The notes beneath the pieces are model-generated. The model saw only the letters and a program-made list of their open reading frames with translations. It had not been told where the DNA came from and ran no database searches. From Elusimicrobiota bacterium (GTDB lineage: Bacteria; CAYTYR01; UBA6262), in assembly GCA_003153935.1 (NCBI GenBank), contig PMCA01000022.1, positions 34,565 to 51,949 of the forward strand: a stretch of DNA of 17,385 bases. The letters are read 5' to 3'. A program made the position numbers and the translations under genes. The first letter of the stretch is position 1. Every line of letters starts with the position of its first letter. Shown piece after piece: positions 7,070 to 13,841 of this stretch.

Positions 7070-7441
7070 TTAATCCTCAGTATAGGAGGCGGAGGAAGTG
7101 TCGCTTTCCCAGACAGTAATAGAATGCAGTTTTAAGTTATAAGTTTTAAGTTTTAAGTTAAGGTCATCAAAGACATATTTTGCGAGGTTTTCGCTGGTGG
7201 GATTGATCTTGTTGAAAGGAGGAACTTCGTTCAAGTAGGCATGGTCGAACTTATCCAGAACTGCCTGCAGTTCGTCCTTAATATCATGGAAATCCATCAG
7301 CATCCCGAGCTTATTGAGCTTCGGACCGGTAACTTCCACTTCCACTTTCCAGTTATGGCCGTGCAATTTCTCGCATTTACCCTTATAGCCGCGCAGGTTA
7401 TGCGCCGCGCTGAACACTTTTATCACTTTCAAAATAAACAT
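7070..7441 (-). CDS. queD: 6-carboxytetrahydropterin synthase QueD
   Basis: A protein of 123 residues of the 6-pyruvoyl-tetrahydropterin synthase fold. Zinc ligands are visible in FSAAHN and HGHNW, the catalytic Cys in KCEKLHGHNW, the DHAYLNE segment follows the family, and the C-terminal Glu lies in VWESDTSSASY. QueD makes 6-carboxy-5,6,7,8-tetrahydropterin from 7,8-dihydroneopterin triphosphate, the first committed step of queuosine/preQ0 synthesis. AAAGGAT precedes the ATG. Nucleotides 7128-7163 are a single 36-nt heptad-repeat arm that adds twelve residues (LNLKLKTYNLKL) in frame between the last helix and the last strand, where other QueD proteins have a variable loop. Residues needed for catalysis lie outside this insert. 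Confidence 0.96.
   Translation of the reverse strand: MFILKVIKVFSAAHNLRGYKGKCEKLHGHNWKVEVEVTGPKLNKLGMLMDFHDIKDELQAVLDKFDHAYLNEVPPFNKINPTSENLAKYVFDDLNLKLKTYNLKLHSITVWESDTSSASYTED
7128..7163. repeat. Single heptad-repeat arm inside queD
   Basis: Exactly five units (AGTTTTA, AGTTATA, AGTTTTA, AGTTTTA, AGTTAAGG), the same 36-nt layout as the arms at 6316-6351 and 9903-9938, but with no partner arm. Thirty-six bases equal twelve codons, so queD stays in frame. Confidence 0.85.
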
Positions 7442-7475
7442 CTTGGATATCCTTTTCTAATCTGTGTAATCTCTC

Positions 7476-8297
7476 TTAAAATTTCTCAATATCTATCTGC
7501 GTGGCTTGCTGTATCTTCTCTCCCAGCAGTTGCTGCCCTACGCTGATGAATTTCTCCGGCACATCGCTGACGAAGAATATACACTCCCCTTTGCCAGTGG
7601 TTTTGGCCAGTTTTTCTTCCTGCAGTAGGTTTTTTACGGCCTGGGCCACGGTTTGCGCGGAATCAATAAGCTTAACTTTCTTGCCCATCACCTGTCCGAT
7701 GATCTTTTTGAGCAGAGGATAATGGGTACAACCCAGGATCAGGGAATCAATGCCGATCCTTTTCATACCTGCCAAGTACTCCTCAGCGATAAGCTTGGTG
7801 ACTTTCTTGTTGACCCAGCCCTCTTCCACCAACGGCACGAACAAGGGACAGGCCTGTACGGAAACTTCCACCCCCCTCTCGGATTGCCGCAAAGCGCGAT
7901 TATAGGCCTGACTACTGATAGTAGCCGCCGTACCAATAACGCCAATCTTAGCGTTCTTGCTGGACTTAAGCGCGGCTTTTACACCCGGCTCTATCACGCC
8001 GATGATAGGCAGGTCGGGGAAACTTTCCTGTAGCAAGCCCAGGCTCAAGGCTGTAGCCGTATTGCAGGCCACCACCATCAGCTTAATATCTTTCTCCACG
8101 AGGAAACGAGTATTCTGGAAAGAGTACTTGGTCACCGTGGCCGCGGACTTGTTCCCATATGGCACGCGCGCGGTGTCGCCGAAATAAATTATCGTCTCTT
8201 TCGGTAATAATTTGGCCAGTTCCTTTACTACGGTCAGGCCGCCGATGCCGGAATCAAATACCCCGATATTTTTAGCTATCTCTCTATTGCTGGGCAT
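7476..8297 (-). CDS. murI: Glutamate racemase MurI
   Basis: A protein of 273 residues. Family motifs in order: IGVFDSGIGGLTV (about residues 11-23, with the Asp-Ser pair), YFGDTARVPYG, the first catalytic cysteine in VVACNTATA, and the second in LGCTHYPLL. It interconverts L- and D-glutamate, giving D-Glu for peptidoglycan, in a cofactor-independent two-base mechanism. Length is typical (250-290). The start ATG lies 14 bases inside the end of the amidase gene, with AAGGAAG just upstream, so the two cell-wall genes are probably translationally coupled. queD follows after 34 bp. Confidence 0.97.
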   Translation of the reverse strand: MPSNREIAKNIGVFDSGIGGLTVVKELAKLLPKETIIYFGDTARVPYGNKSAATVTKYSFQNTRFLVEKDIKLMVVACNTATALSLGLLQESFPDLPIIGVIEPGVKAALKSSKNAKIGVIGTAATISSQAYNRALRQSERGVEVSVQACPLFVPLVEEGWVNKKVTKLIAEEYLAGMKRIGIDSLILGCTHYPLLKKIIGQVMGKKVKLIDSAQTVAQAVKNLLQEEKLAKTTGKGECIFFVSDVPEKFISVGQQLLGEKIQQATQIDIEKF

Positions 8298-9882
8298 GCT
8301 GTTCTTCCTTTCGGGTTATGTAATCCATAATGCCGTTATAAATGGCTAAGGTCATTTTATCGCAGAAGCTATCCTTGTGCAGGAGCTTCTCTTCCCTCTG
8401 GTTGGAGACGAAAGCGCACTCTACCAGGACTGCCGGCATCTTGGCGCCGCGTAGGACGAAAAATCCCGCCTGCTTAACGCCGCGGTTTACTATGCTGAAC
8501 TCCTGCTCATTCACCTGGTTATCTATCAGCGAGCTCAACAGGCTGGAATCGTTCACGAACTCATTCAGGGTCAGTGACCATAATATGGCTTTTAATTTAT
8601 CGTCAGCCGTAGATTTCGGTTCCAGGTCAATTACCGAGTTTTCGATATTGGCGACGGCTTCAGCTTCCTCGTCTGTGGCCCGGTCACTCAGGAAATATAT
8701 CTCGAATCCCCTGGAATCCCGTTCCAGGCCGGAATTGCAGTGGATGCAGATGAACAAATCTGCTTTTTTCTCATTAGCGATCTGGGTGCGTTCCGCCAGG
8801 GGAATGAATTCATCGTCCTTACGGGTCAGGATGACCTGCAGGTCAGTCTTGTCATGCAAAAGCTGGGCCAGACGGAAAGCCAGGTCCAGGTTGATGTCCT
8901 TTTCCTTGGTGCCCCGCGGCCCGACCGCTCCGGGGTCCCGGCCGCCATGGCCAGCATCTATCACAATGGTCTTTATCCTGGGGCCCTTAAACACTGCCGG
9001 CGGGGGCGCTTCCACAATCTCCAGAGTGCTGGTAGGTACGACCGTCAGGGACGGAACTATCGGCGGACTGGCCATTACCACGGTTGTAGTATCTGCCGCA
9101 ACGATCTCCGGCTGGGGCGGACAGACCGCCCCGCCTGTCTTCCTGATCTCTACGATGATCCGCCAGGGCTTGGCGGCAGTAGATACGTTATATTCAAATT
9201 CGGGACAAACTTCTATATCCCACTGGACCTTGTTAATATCCTGTTTAAATTTAAGGCCGGTGATCAGGCTGTCGTTGGCGGGAGCGTATTGGGCCGACGG
9301 GTCAAGTACGCCCTTGTAAATATCAACGGTAATCTTATTAGCGTCGGTCTTGTTCACTTCATAATAAAGTTTCTGTTTGGTCTCAAGGACCAGCTTGCGA
9401 TCGTTTTCCTTCTTTTGCGCTTTGAGGTTAAGAATGTTGGGGAAATCGTAAAAGGATAAGATTTTGGTCCCTTTATCCCATTTGACCACCTTGCCTATGG
9501 ACCTGGTGAAGGATTTGCTGATAACAAAATTAAGCGGTACATATAGGTCCCCGCCATCCAGGTGGCAAGGCGAGGTCATTTTTAATTTCGTTTCGTCCAC
9601 CCTGACGCTGCTGGCGAAAAAACTGAACTCCAGCCGATGCCCCCCGAAAGTCATGGTGACTTTCTTGGAAACCGACAGCCATTTGATATCGGCGTCAAAA
9701 AAATCGGCGAGATCGCCAATTTCAAGATACTTGTCCGAGCCAAACTGGTAGAGTTTCGCCTCTACTTCCCTGGCCCCGTTATCCAGCCCTACCTTTATGG
9801 GCACCACTTGCGGCTCCGCCCATAATTTTGGCTGAATAAAAAGAAACATTATAGTTAAACTTAGAATGATTTTACGAAGCAA
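8284..9882 (-). CDS. Exported N-acetylmuramoyl-L-alanine amidase with stalk, AMIN and Amidase_3 domains
   Basis: A protein of 532 residues. It begins with a signal peptide (LRK, then a hydrophobic run to about WAEP, residue 23). Residues about 25-145 look like a copper-amine-oxidase-N/stalk-type domain (VDETKL, LYVPLNFV). About 165-250 is an AMIN-type beta domain, and about 250-300 a Pro/Thr/Val-rich linker. From about 304 an Amidase_3 catalytic domain follows with zinc ligands in VIDAGHGGRDPG, a Glu in KEKDINLD, a His in CIHCNSG and the catalytic Glu in VLVECAFVSN. This class cleaves the amide bond between N-acetylmuramic acid and the peptide stem in the periplasm, aiding cell separation. 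The start is TTG with AGGA upstream; starting at the later ATG would destroy the signal peptide. It heads the long minus-strand run. Confidence 0.93.
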   Translation of the reverse strand: MLRKIILSLTIMFLFIQPKLWAEPQVVPIKVGLDNGAREVEAKLYQFGSDKYLEIGDLADFFDADIKWLSVSKKVTMTFGGHRLEFSFFASSVRVDETKLKMTSPCHLDGGDLYVPLNFVISKSFTRSIGKVVKWDKGTKILSFYDFPNILNLKAQKKENDRKLVLETKQKLYYEVNKTDANKITVDIYKGVLDPSAQYAPANDSLITGLKFKQDINKVQWDIEVCPEFEYNVSTAAKPWRIIVEIRKTGGAVCPPQPEIVAADTTTVVMASPPIVPSLTVVPTSTLEIVEAPPPAVFKGPRIKTIVIDAGHGGRDPGAVGPRGTKEKDINLDLAFRLAQLLHDKTDLQVILTRKDDEFIPLAERTQIANEKKADLFICIHCNSGLERDSRGFEIYFLSDRATDEEAEAVANIENSVIDLEPKSTADDKLKAILWSLTLNEFVNDSSLLSSLIDNQVNEQEFSIVNRGVKQAGFFVLRGAKMPAVLVECAFVSNQREEKLLHKDSFCDKMTLAIYNGIMDYITRKEEQHAQQ

Positions 9883-9902
9883 TAATCCTGCCTTATTTAA
9901 AA

Positions 9903-9990
9903 AGTTTTAAGTTATAAGTTAGAAGTTTTAAGTTTTGGTAATAATGATCTTTCACCATAACTTAACACTTTACCCTTAAAACTTAACACT
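9903..9990. repeat. Heptad inverted-repeat element, copy between ssrA and the amidase gene
   Basis: Two 36-nt arms (9903-9938 and 9955-9990) are imperfect inverted repeats around a 16-nt loop. Each arm is five tandem heptads close to AGTKTTA (7+7+7+7+8). On the minus strand it forms a long A/T-rich hairpin just beyond the tmRNA 3' end and is followed by TTTTT, so it could end smpB-ssrA transcription. This is inferred from position and sequence only. Confidence 0.85.
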
Positions 9991-9998
9991 GCTTTTAC

Positions 9999-10352
9999 TG
10001 GTGGAGGTGCCGGGAATCGAACCCGGGTCCCGAAATACGGTATCAAGAACTTCTACAGGTTTAGTCTGTTGTTTTTATTTCGCGCTGATAGACACCAACA
10101 GACCGGATCCTATCAACGCTATCTTTACTGAGTTTCACCTGGCGCGCTAAAGAGTAACTTGCCAGGATAGCCTACAATCTGATGTCTTCTATCGCCCGTA
10201 GACAAAGCGGACAGAGACACTACGCCTTAACAGGCGTATGCGTACTGCGTGTTGTAGTTAGCAGTTATAATTTGCTAGGTATTTTACGGCGACCCAACCA
10301 TGCCGACCTGCCGTCCAAGATCCCAATAGAACGGTCGAAACCTTTCACCCCC
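9999..10352 (-). ncRNA. ssrA: Transfer-messenger RNA (tmRNA)
   Basis: A 354-nt tmRNA on the minus strand. Its 5' end starts GGGGGTGAAAGGTTTCGACC and its 3' end closes ...CACCTCCACCA with an encoded CCA. The acceptor stem pairs seven bases and includes a G3-U70 wobble, the alanyl-tRNA synthetase identity element. The T-arm (GGGTTCGATTCCC) is present. The messenger part starts at GCT (10262-10260) after the sequence AAATTATAACT. It reads ANYNTQYAYAC and stops at TAA (10229-10227) in the loop of a six-base-pair helix (TACGCC/GGCGTA), as expected for helix 5. The RNA rescues stalled ribosomes with SmpB. It begins six bases after the smpB stop, so the two are surely transcribed together. Confidence 0.97.
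10227..10262 (-). other. tmRNA-encoded proteolysis tag reading frame
   Basis: Eleven codons plus TAA inside ssrA give the tag ANYNTQYAYAC. The resume codon GCT is chosen because it follows AAATTATAACT, a position and sequence like Firmicutes tmRNAs, and because this frame ends inside the expected hairpin loop. The terminal residues are Ala-Cys rather than the usual Ala-Ala. Confidence 0.8.
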
Positions 10353-10357
10353 ATATT

Positions 10358-10813
10358 TTATTTGTGTCTCTCTCTAAAAGCTCTTTCCACGTCGCGAGCC
10401 GCGGCGCGTTTCTTCAATTCTTCCCGTTTATCGCGGAAATTCCTGCCCCTGGCCAAAGCCAACTTCACCTTAACCTTGCCATGGCTGAAATACAGCTCCA
10501 AGGGCACCAAAGTCAGGCCCCTCTCTGTTACCCGGCCCATGAGTTTCTTTATTTCCTTCTTATGCAGCAATAACTTCCGGACACGCAGAGGATCGCACTC
10601 TTCCAGGCGGGCATGCTCATAAGGCGATATATGCATATTGTAGAGAAAAATTTCTTCTTTATCTATCTGGGCATAAGCGTCGCCCATATTGGCGCGGGCT
10701 TCCCTGATGGACTTGACCTCGCTCCCTTTCAAGACCAATCCGGCCTCAAAGGTATCGATTATCTCATAATTATGCAGAGCTTTACGGTTAGTAGCTATAT
10801 TCTTTCTTTCCAT
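10358..10813 (-). CDS. smpB: SsrA-binding protein SmpB
   Basis: A protein of 151 residues from the ATG at 10813 (156 from an in-frame ATG at 10828). The SmpB OB-fold is recognisable: IATNRKALHNYEI, FEAGLVLKGSEVKSIREA, NMHISPYEHA, DPLRVRKLLLHKKEI and VPLELYFSHGKVKVKLALARG, ending in the basic tail RDVERAFRERHK. It escorts alanyl-tmRNA to stalled ribosomes. I prefer the 10813 start because a promoter -10 (10824-10819) lies across the stretch between the two ATGs, which would place the transcript start at or beside the 10813 codon. Neither ATG has a Shine-Dalgarno, so the message may be leaderless. The tmRNA gene follows after five intervening bases. Confidence 0.95.
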   Translation of the reverse strand: MERKNIATNRKALHNYEIIDTFEAGLVLKGSEVKSIREARANMGDAYAQIDKEEIFLYNMHISPYEHARLEECDPLRVRKLLLHKKEIKKLMGRVTERGLTLVPLELYFSHGKVKVKLALARGRNFRDKREELKKRAAARDVERAFRERHK

Positions 10814-10818
10814 AGTTA

Positions 10819-10847
10819 ATTTTACCATAAAAGGGGGTATATTTCAA
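10819..10847 (-). promoter_or_regulatory. Sigma-70-type promoter for smpB-ssrA
   Basis: On the minus strand, -35 TTGAAA (10847-10842) and -10 TAAAAT (10824-10819) are separated by 17 bases. The predicted start falls near 10812-10813, at the ATG of the shorter smpB form. Inference from consensus match only. Confidence 0.65.
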
Positions 10848-10863
10848 TAGGCAAGCAAGTACC

Positions 10864-10892
10864 TTGACAGAATGTCCGTTTTAGGGTATTAT
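10864..10892 (+). promoter_or_regulatory. Sigma-70-type promoter for tRNA-Leu
   Basis: A perfect -35 TTGACA (10864-10869), a 17-base spacer and -10 TATTAT (10887-10892) lie about 55 bases before the tRNA. It is back-to-back with the smpB promoter, the two -35 boxes being only 16 bases apart. Confidence 0.8.
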
Positions 10893-10906
10893 ATAAAAGC
10901 AGTACA

Positions 10907-10922
10907 GTCCGCGCAGGCGGAC
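10907..10922 (+). other. GC-rich hairpin in the tRNA-Leu leader
   Basis: GTCCGC and GCGGAC pair perfectly around a four-base GCAG loop and are followed by an A/T-rich stretch. It lies between the promoter and the tRNA and may be a processing site or a weak attenuator; the sequence does not decide. Confidence 0.5.
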
Positions 10923-10946
10923 ATTTTAATTTAAATAATAGTTGAT

Positions 10947-11030
10947 GGACGAGTGGCGGAACTGGCATACGCGTAGCGCTCAGGACGCTATGGTCGTTAG
11001 ACCTTAAGGGTTCAACTCCCTTCTCGTCCA
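10947..11030 (+). tRNA. tRNA-Leu (anticodon CAG)
   Basis: An 84-nt class II tRNA. The acceptor GGACGAG pairs with CTCGTCC, the discriminator is A (typical for leucine), the D-stem is GCG/CGC, the anticodon stem TAGCG/CGCTA encloses CTCAGGA, the long variable arm is GGTC-GTTA-GACC, and the T-arm is AAGGG-TTCAACT-CCCTT. The terminal CCA is not encoded; the gene is followed directly by seven T. It reads CTG codons. Confidence 0.97.
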
Positions 11031-11048
11031 TTTTTTTATTTATAAGCA

Positions 11049-11079
11049 AACCCCCTGTTAGCATTCTTAACAGGGGGTT
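11049..11079 (+). terminator. Rho-independent terminator, probably bidirectional
   Basis: A 12-bp perfect stem (AACCCCCTGTTA with its complement) around a seven-base loop is followed by ATTTTGT on plus and by TTTGCTTAT on minus. It lies downstream of the tRNA on plus and, beyond the MITE-like element, downstream of the exported-protein gene on minus, so it can serve both convergent units. Confidence 0.85.
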
Positions 11080-11157
11080 ATTTTGTGCCCTATCTCATAA
11101 ATCTCTTTAACATTTGAAAGTCATATTTGAGTCGAATTCCAGGAACGACGACGAAGT

Positions 11158-11175
11158 CGTATCCTCTGCGATACG
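11158..11175. repeat. Hairpin core 1 of the MITE-like element
   Basis: A 6-bp stem CGTATC/GATACG with a six-base loop. Its flanks, read on the minus strand, resemble those of core 2 read on plus (a shared CTSTCS-type pattern and a GGCCAAA-like edge), suggesting duplication in inverted orientation. Confidence 0.6.
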
Positions 11176-11264
11176 TCGAGGAGGAGTGACACAGAAGTCG
11201 GCCAAAGATGACTTTCCCGAAGGGCTGGGGTCTTTTGCCCATATACTGCGTTGCTCGTCGCTTA

Positions 11265-11280
11265 CGTGCCTTAAGGCACG
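11265..11280. repeat. Hairpin core 2 of the MITE-like element
   Basis: A perfect 16-bp palindrome (CGTGCC, TTAA, GGCACG). It is centred in an imperfect palindrome running from about 11233 (TTTTGCCCA) to about 11313 (TGGCCAAAA). Confidence 0.65.
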
Positions 11281-11391
11281 CCTCACTCCTCGCGCCTTGT
11301 CTCTGGCCAAAATCCCTCCAGCAAATGTATAAGAGATTTAGGAGACAGGGCACTATCGTTGCCGTGGCTATGTCAATAGCTTGCATTATTG

Positions 11392-13824
11392 TTACTTTAT
11401 CACCGCGAATTTCTTGGTGATCTTGATATTATTGGTATCCTTGTTGGCAATGATCCGGGCGATGTAAACGCCGCTTGGCTTGCCGCTGACATTCCACTCA
11501 AACTCGTAGGCATATTTGCCGTCCACGATACTGGGGCTATCAGTGATCTCTGTATTGCCCACCAATTCCCCGGAAACGTCATAGATATTGATCTGCAATT
11601 TGTCCGCCACGCCGACTTCCACATGGATAGTAGGATTCTTGCCTTCTTTAGCCGGGTTGGGATAAACAAAGGTCTCCCCTTTCGTGAAGGAAGCGTCGGC
11701 TGAAACCGCATAATCGCTGTAAGGAGTATTGGGCGGTAGTTCATCGTAAGAAACTTCATCAACATAGAAAGTCATAGGCGACGGGATGCTGGCATTACTG
11801 GATGACTCAACACACATATACCATAAGCCGTTGATAGAACTCAGGTTCAATCCGGTCAAATCGATGTTTACTCTCTGCCAAGTGGTATTCAAGGTAACAA
11901 CGACCTCTTTAGTGGCTGTATCACCGGAGGCTCCCATACCGAACTTGACTACTACCCCGTTCACGGTGGACTTGGCGACAAAGGTCAATCTCTTGTTGCC
12001 GTTCAGGTTGATCCCTGCGCCGCTCCAAGTCCCGTTATACAGGCTGTAAATACCCGCCCAGGTCTGTACGGTACGGTCAAAAGTGAACTTGGTGCTGGTA
12101 TTGCCGCTGTATTTATCTCCGCTGAAATTCGTATCACAGGTTAAACCATTACCGCCGCTTGATCCCATCCAGCCGGTCAAGCCTTTGATCCAGCTGGTGT
12201 CCCAGTACATGCGGTACGGGAAAGTCCCTGTTCCGCCGGTGCTGCCCGAGTAATCATAGCTTACGGCCAGATCGTAAACATAGGGAGTGGCGCTGCCGTT
12301 CACTGACTGCAGGATGACCCGGAAACGCAGGTCGGACCCGGTGGTAGAGAAAGTATATTTAGTACCAGGGGTGACCTGGTACCAGTTGGTTCCGTCATTG
12401 GTTAGGTAGAAATAGGCGATTTGCCCGTTAATGTTACCGCTATAGGTGAGCGTAGCAGCAGTAATGTTGCCAGCAACGCTGTCAATAGCTATTGATTGCC
12501 CTATTCCGTTAACATATTTAAGGCCGTTAGCGACCGCGATCCTGATATCCGTGCTCCAAACCCTGGCCCCGGCTGAGCTGACCCGGTTACCAAAAGCGTT
12601 CTGGATATTGCTAAACCGGTTATCCAGCCAAACTGTGAATAGCCCACCGCCGCCGTCAGGGCAAACCTGCGGCAGGATCTGGTCAAGATAATCCGCCTGG
12701 CACGCCTGCACCCCGCCGGTGGCCCATAAAGCCGTATCCGCGCTGTTCAGTTTCTGGCCCATGACCCTGCGGTCATAGCCTCCGGTCAATGCCGACCGGT
12801 CCATAAATGACAAGTATTTATTGTTGCTGGTATCGACGCTTATCTCCGGGTCATATTTGTCCACGTACATAACGCCCTGGGTAGAAACCATCTGGGGACC
12901 GGAAATCAGGGTCCCGGCAGTGTTATAACGAGCATAATAGACGGAATAGTTATATGAATAAACCGCGCAGACGTTGCCGCCGGTATCCACGCCGATCCTG
13001 ATCTTGTTACCTGTGGCCGCGGCAATGTCACTGCCCCAAACCTTGGCGCCGGTGGTAACATTTAACCGGCAAATACCCAGCGAACCAGGTGAAGAATCGC
13101 GATGGGCGACATAAAGATAACCGCCATAAACAGCGACTGTTACGTCATAGGCAGCGCCGTTAGGGCCATTGGCGCTTTTATCGCCCCACAGTTTGTTTCC
13201 GCTGGAGTTCAGCTTGGAAGCATAAGCGTAAGCGCCGTAGGGACCGTACTGTTCATAGGCCACATAAATATTATTACTGGAGTCCAAAGCCAGATTATAA
13301 CCGTTCCATTCCGAAGGATGGGCAGCTGAGTCGGCGGCCGACCGCCAGACACTGGCAGCCGAAGAATTGAACTTCTGGACATAAAGCGCACCGATGGTCT
13401 GGCAATAAAGCACGTAAAAATTGCCGGCATTGTCGCAGGCTACTTTAGGGTTTTGGGTCCAACCAGAGGGAGCGGTACCTATGTTGCTGGCAGTTAATCT
13501 GACATCCCCCAAAACCTTGGTGCCAGCGGAATTATATTTAGCCGCGTAGATATTCCAGCCGCCGTTACGATCATCAAGCCAAATTACTACGTAATTACCG
13601 TATGCATCCTTGGCTACGCTGACGTTCGTCTGGGTACTGGAAGTAGCCACGCTTCTGAGCCGCAAATCGCCGGTAGAAGTGTTCCAGTCGGCATCGGTGT
13701 TCGTAGCTTTATAAGTGGTGCTGGTGAAGGTTTCCGTGAACGTATTGGTAGCGGCCATTACTAAATTTGCAGATAACATCAGGCCAGCCACCGCGCTTAA
13801 GAAAATTATCTTTACATTTTTCAT
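11392..13824 (-). CDS. Large exported protein: propeller-like repeats, carbohydrate-binding-like module, type IX-like C-terminal domain
   Basis: A protein of 810 residues with a signal peptide ending near VMAA (residue 25). Residues about 65-430 are repeated units of the kind DxxGNxYVxY ... KLNSAGxxxW, suggesting a beta-propeller or YD-like beta repeat. About 470-527 (YFYLTNDGTNWYQVTPGTKY) is a module also present in the other exported protein. About 560-695 resembles a jelly-roll carbohydrate-binding domain (WxGxGINLNGNKRLTFVAK, WQRVNIDLTG, FYVDEVSYDE). About 719-810 is a C-terminal domain with YPNPA, IYDVSGELV, SGVYIARI and KITKKFAVIK, matching the pattern of type IX sorting or FlgD-Ig-like domains. 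No catalytic residues are recognised. It follows the PorV-like gene by 17 bp, with a GGGGG ribosome-binding site. Role: probably a surface or secreted binding protein (inference). Confidence 0.85.
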   Translation of the reverse strand: MKNVKIIFLSAVAGLMLSANLVMAATNTFTETFTSTTYKATNTDADWNTSTGDLRLRSVATSSTQTNVSVAKDAYGNYVVIWLDDRNGGWNIYAAKYNSAGTKVLGDVRLTASNIGTAPSGWTQNPKVACDNAGNFYVLYCQTIGALYVQKFNSSAASVWRSAADSAAHPSEWNGYNLALDSSNNIYVAYEQYGPYGAYAYASKLNSSGNKLWGDKSANGPNGAAYDVTVAVYGGYLYVAHRDSSPGSLGICRLNVTTGAKVWGSDIAAATGNKIRIGVDTGGNVCAVYSYNYSVYYARYNTAGTLISGPQMVSTQGVMYVDKYDPEISVDTSNNKYLSFMDRSALTGGYDRRVMGQKLNSADTALWATGGVQACQADYLDQILPQVCPDGGGGLFTVWLDNRFSNIQNAFGNRVSSAGARVWSTDIRIAVANGLKYVNGIGQSIAIDSVAGNITAATLTYSGNINGQIAYFYLTNDGTNWYQVTPGTKYTFSTTGSDLRFRVILQSVNGSATPYVYDLAVSYDYSGSTGGTGTFPYRMYWDTSWIKGLTGWMGSSGGNGLTCDTNFSGDKYSGNTSTKFTFDRTVQTWAGIYSLYNGTWSGAGINLNGNKRLTFVAKSTVNGVVVKFGMGASGDTATKEVVVTLNTTWQRVNIDLTGLNLSSINGLWYMCVESSSNASIPSPMTFYVDEVSYDELPPNTPYSDYAVSADASFTKGETFVYPNPAKEGKNPTIHVEVGVADKLQINIYDVSGELVGNTEITDSPSIVDGKYAYEFEWNVSGKPSGVYIARIIANKDTNNIKITKKFAVIK

Positions 13825-13841
13825 TGTTTTAATTCCCCCTC

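Larger units (their letters stand above)
11085..11353. mobile_element. MITE-like element with 32-bp terminal inverted repeats
   Basis: The left end (11085 onward, GTGCCCTATCTCATAAATCT) matches the reverse complement of the right end (11353 leftward, GTGCCCTGTCTCCTAAATCT) at 28 of the first 32 positions. The interior holds two diverged copies, in opposite orientation, of an imperfect palindrome with hairpin cores at 11158-11175 (CGTATC/GATACG) and 11265-11280 (CGTGCC-TTAA-GGCACG). No reading frame in it resembles a transposase, and no clear target duplication is seen. It accounts for most of the 360-bp gene-free stretch 11031-11391; the remainder is terminator and a 38-bp spacer with nothing recognisable. 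Confidence 0.8.

Noticed and set aside
8342-9319. Plus-strand open frame of 325 codons (and an overlapping 239-codon frame)
   Set aside because: Both are antisense to the amidase, which has all its zinc ligands. The plus frames are Ser/Arg-rich mirror translations with no recognisable domain.
6316-9990. Heptad repeats as a CRISPR array or tandem satellite
   Set aside because: There are no regularly spaced unique spacers and no cas genes. The units occur as defined 36-nt arms at separate sites, so they fit a dispersed palindromic element.
10182-10622. Plus-strand 146-codon frame over the smpB-ssrA junction
   Set aside because: It overlaps two firmly identified genes on the other strand and its product has no recognisable features.
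10822-11064. Minus-strand 80-codon frame across tRNA-Leu
   Set aside because: It is antisense to a well-formed tRNA and to its promoter and terminator; not a gene.
11090-11386. Possible small genes on both strands between the tRNA terminator and the exported-protein gene
   Set aside because: The frames run through the terminal inverted repeats and hairpins of the MITE-like element, have no ribosome-binding site and resemble no protein, so they are treated as repeat-derived.
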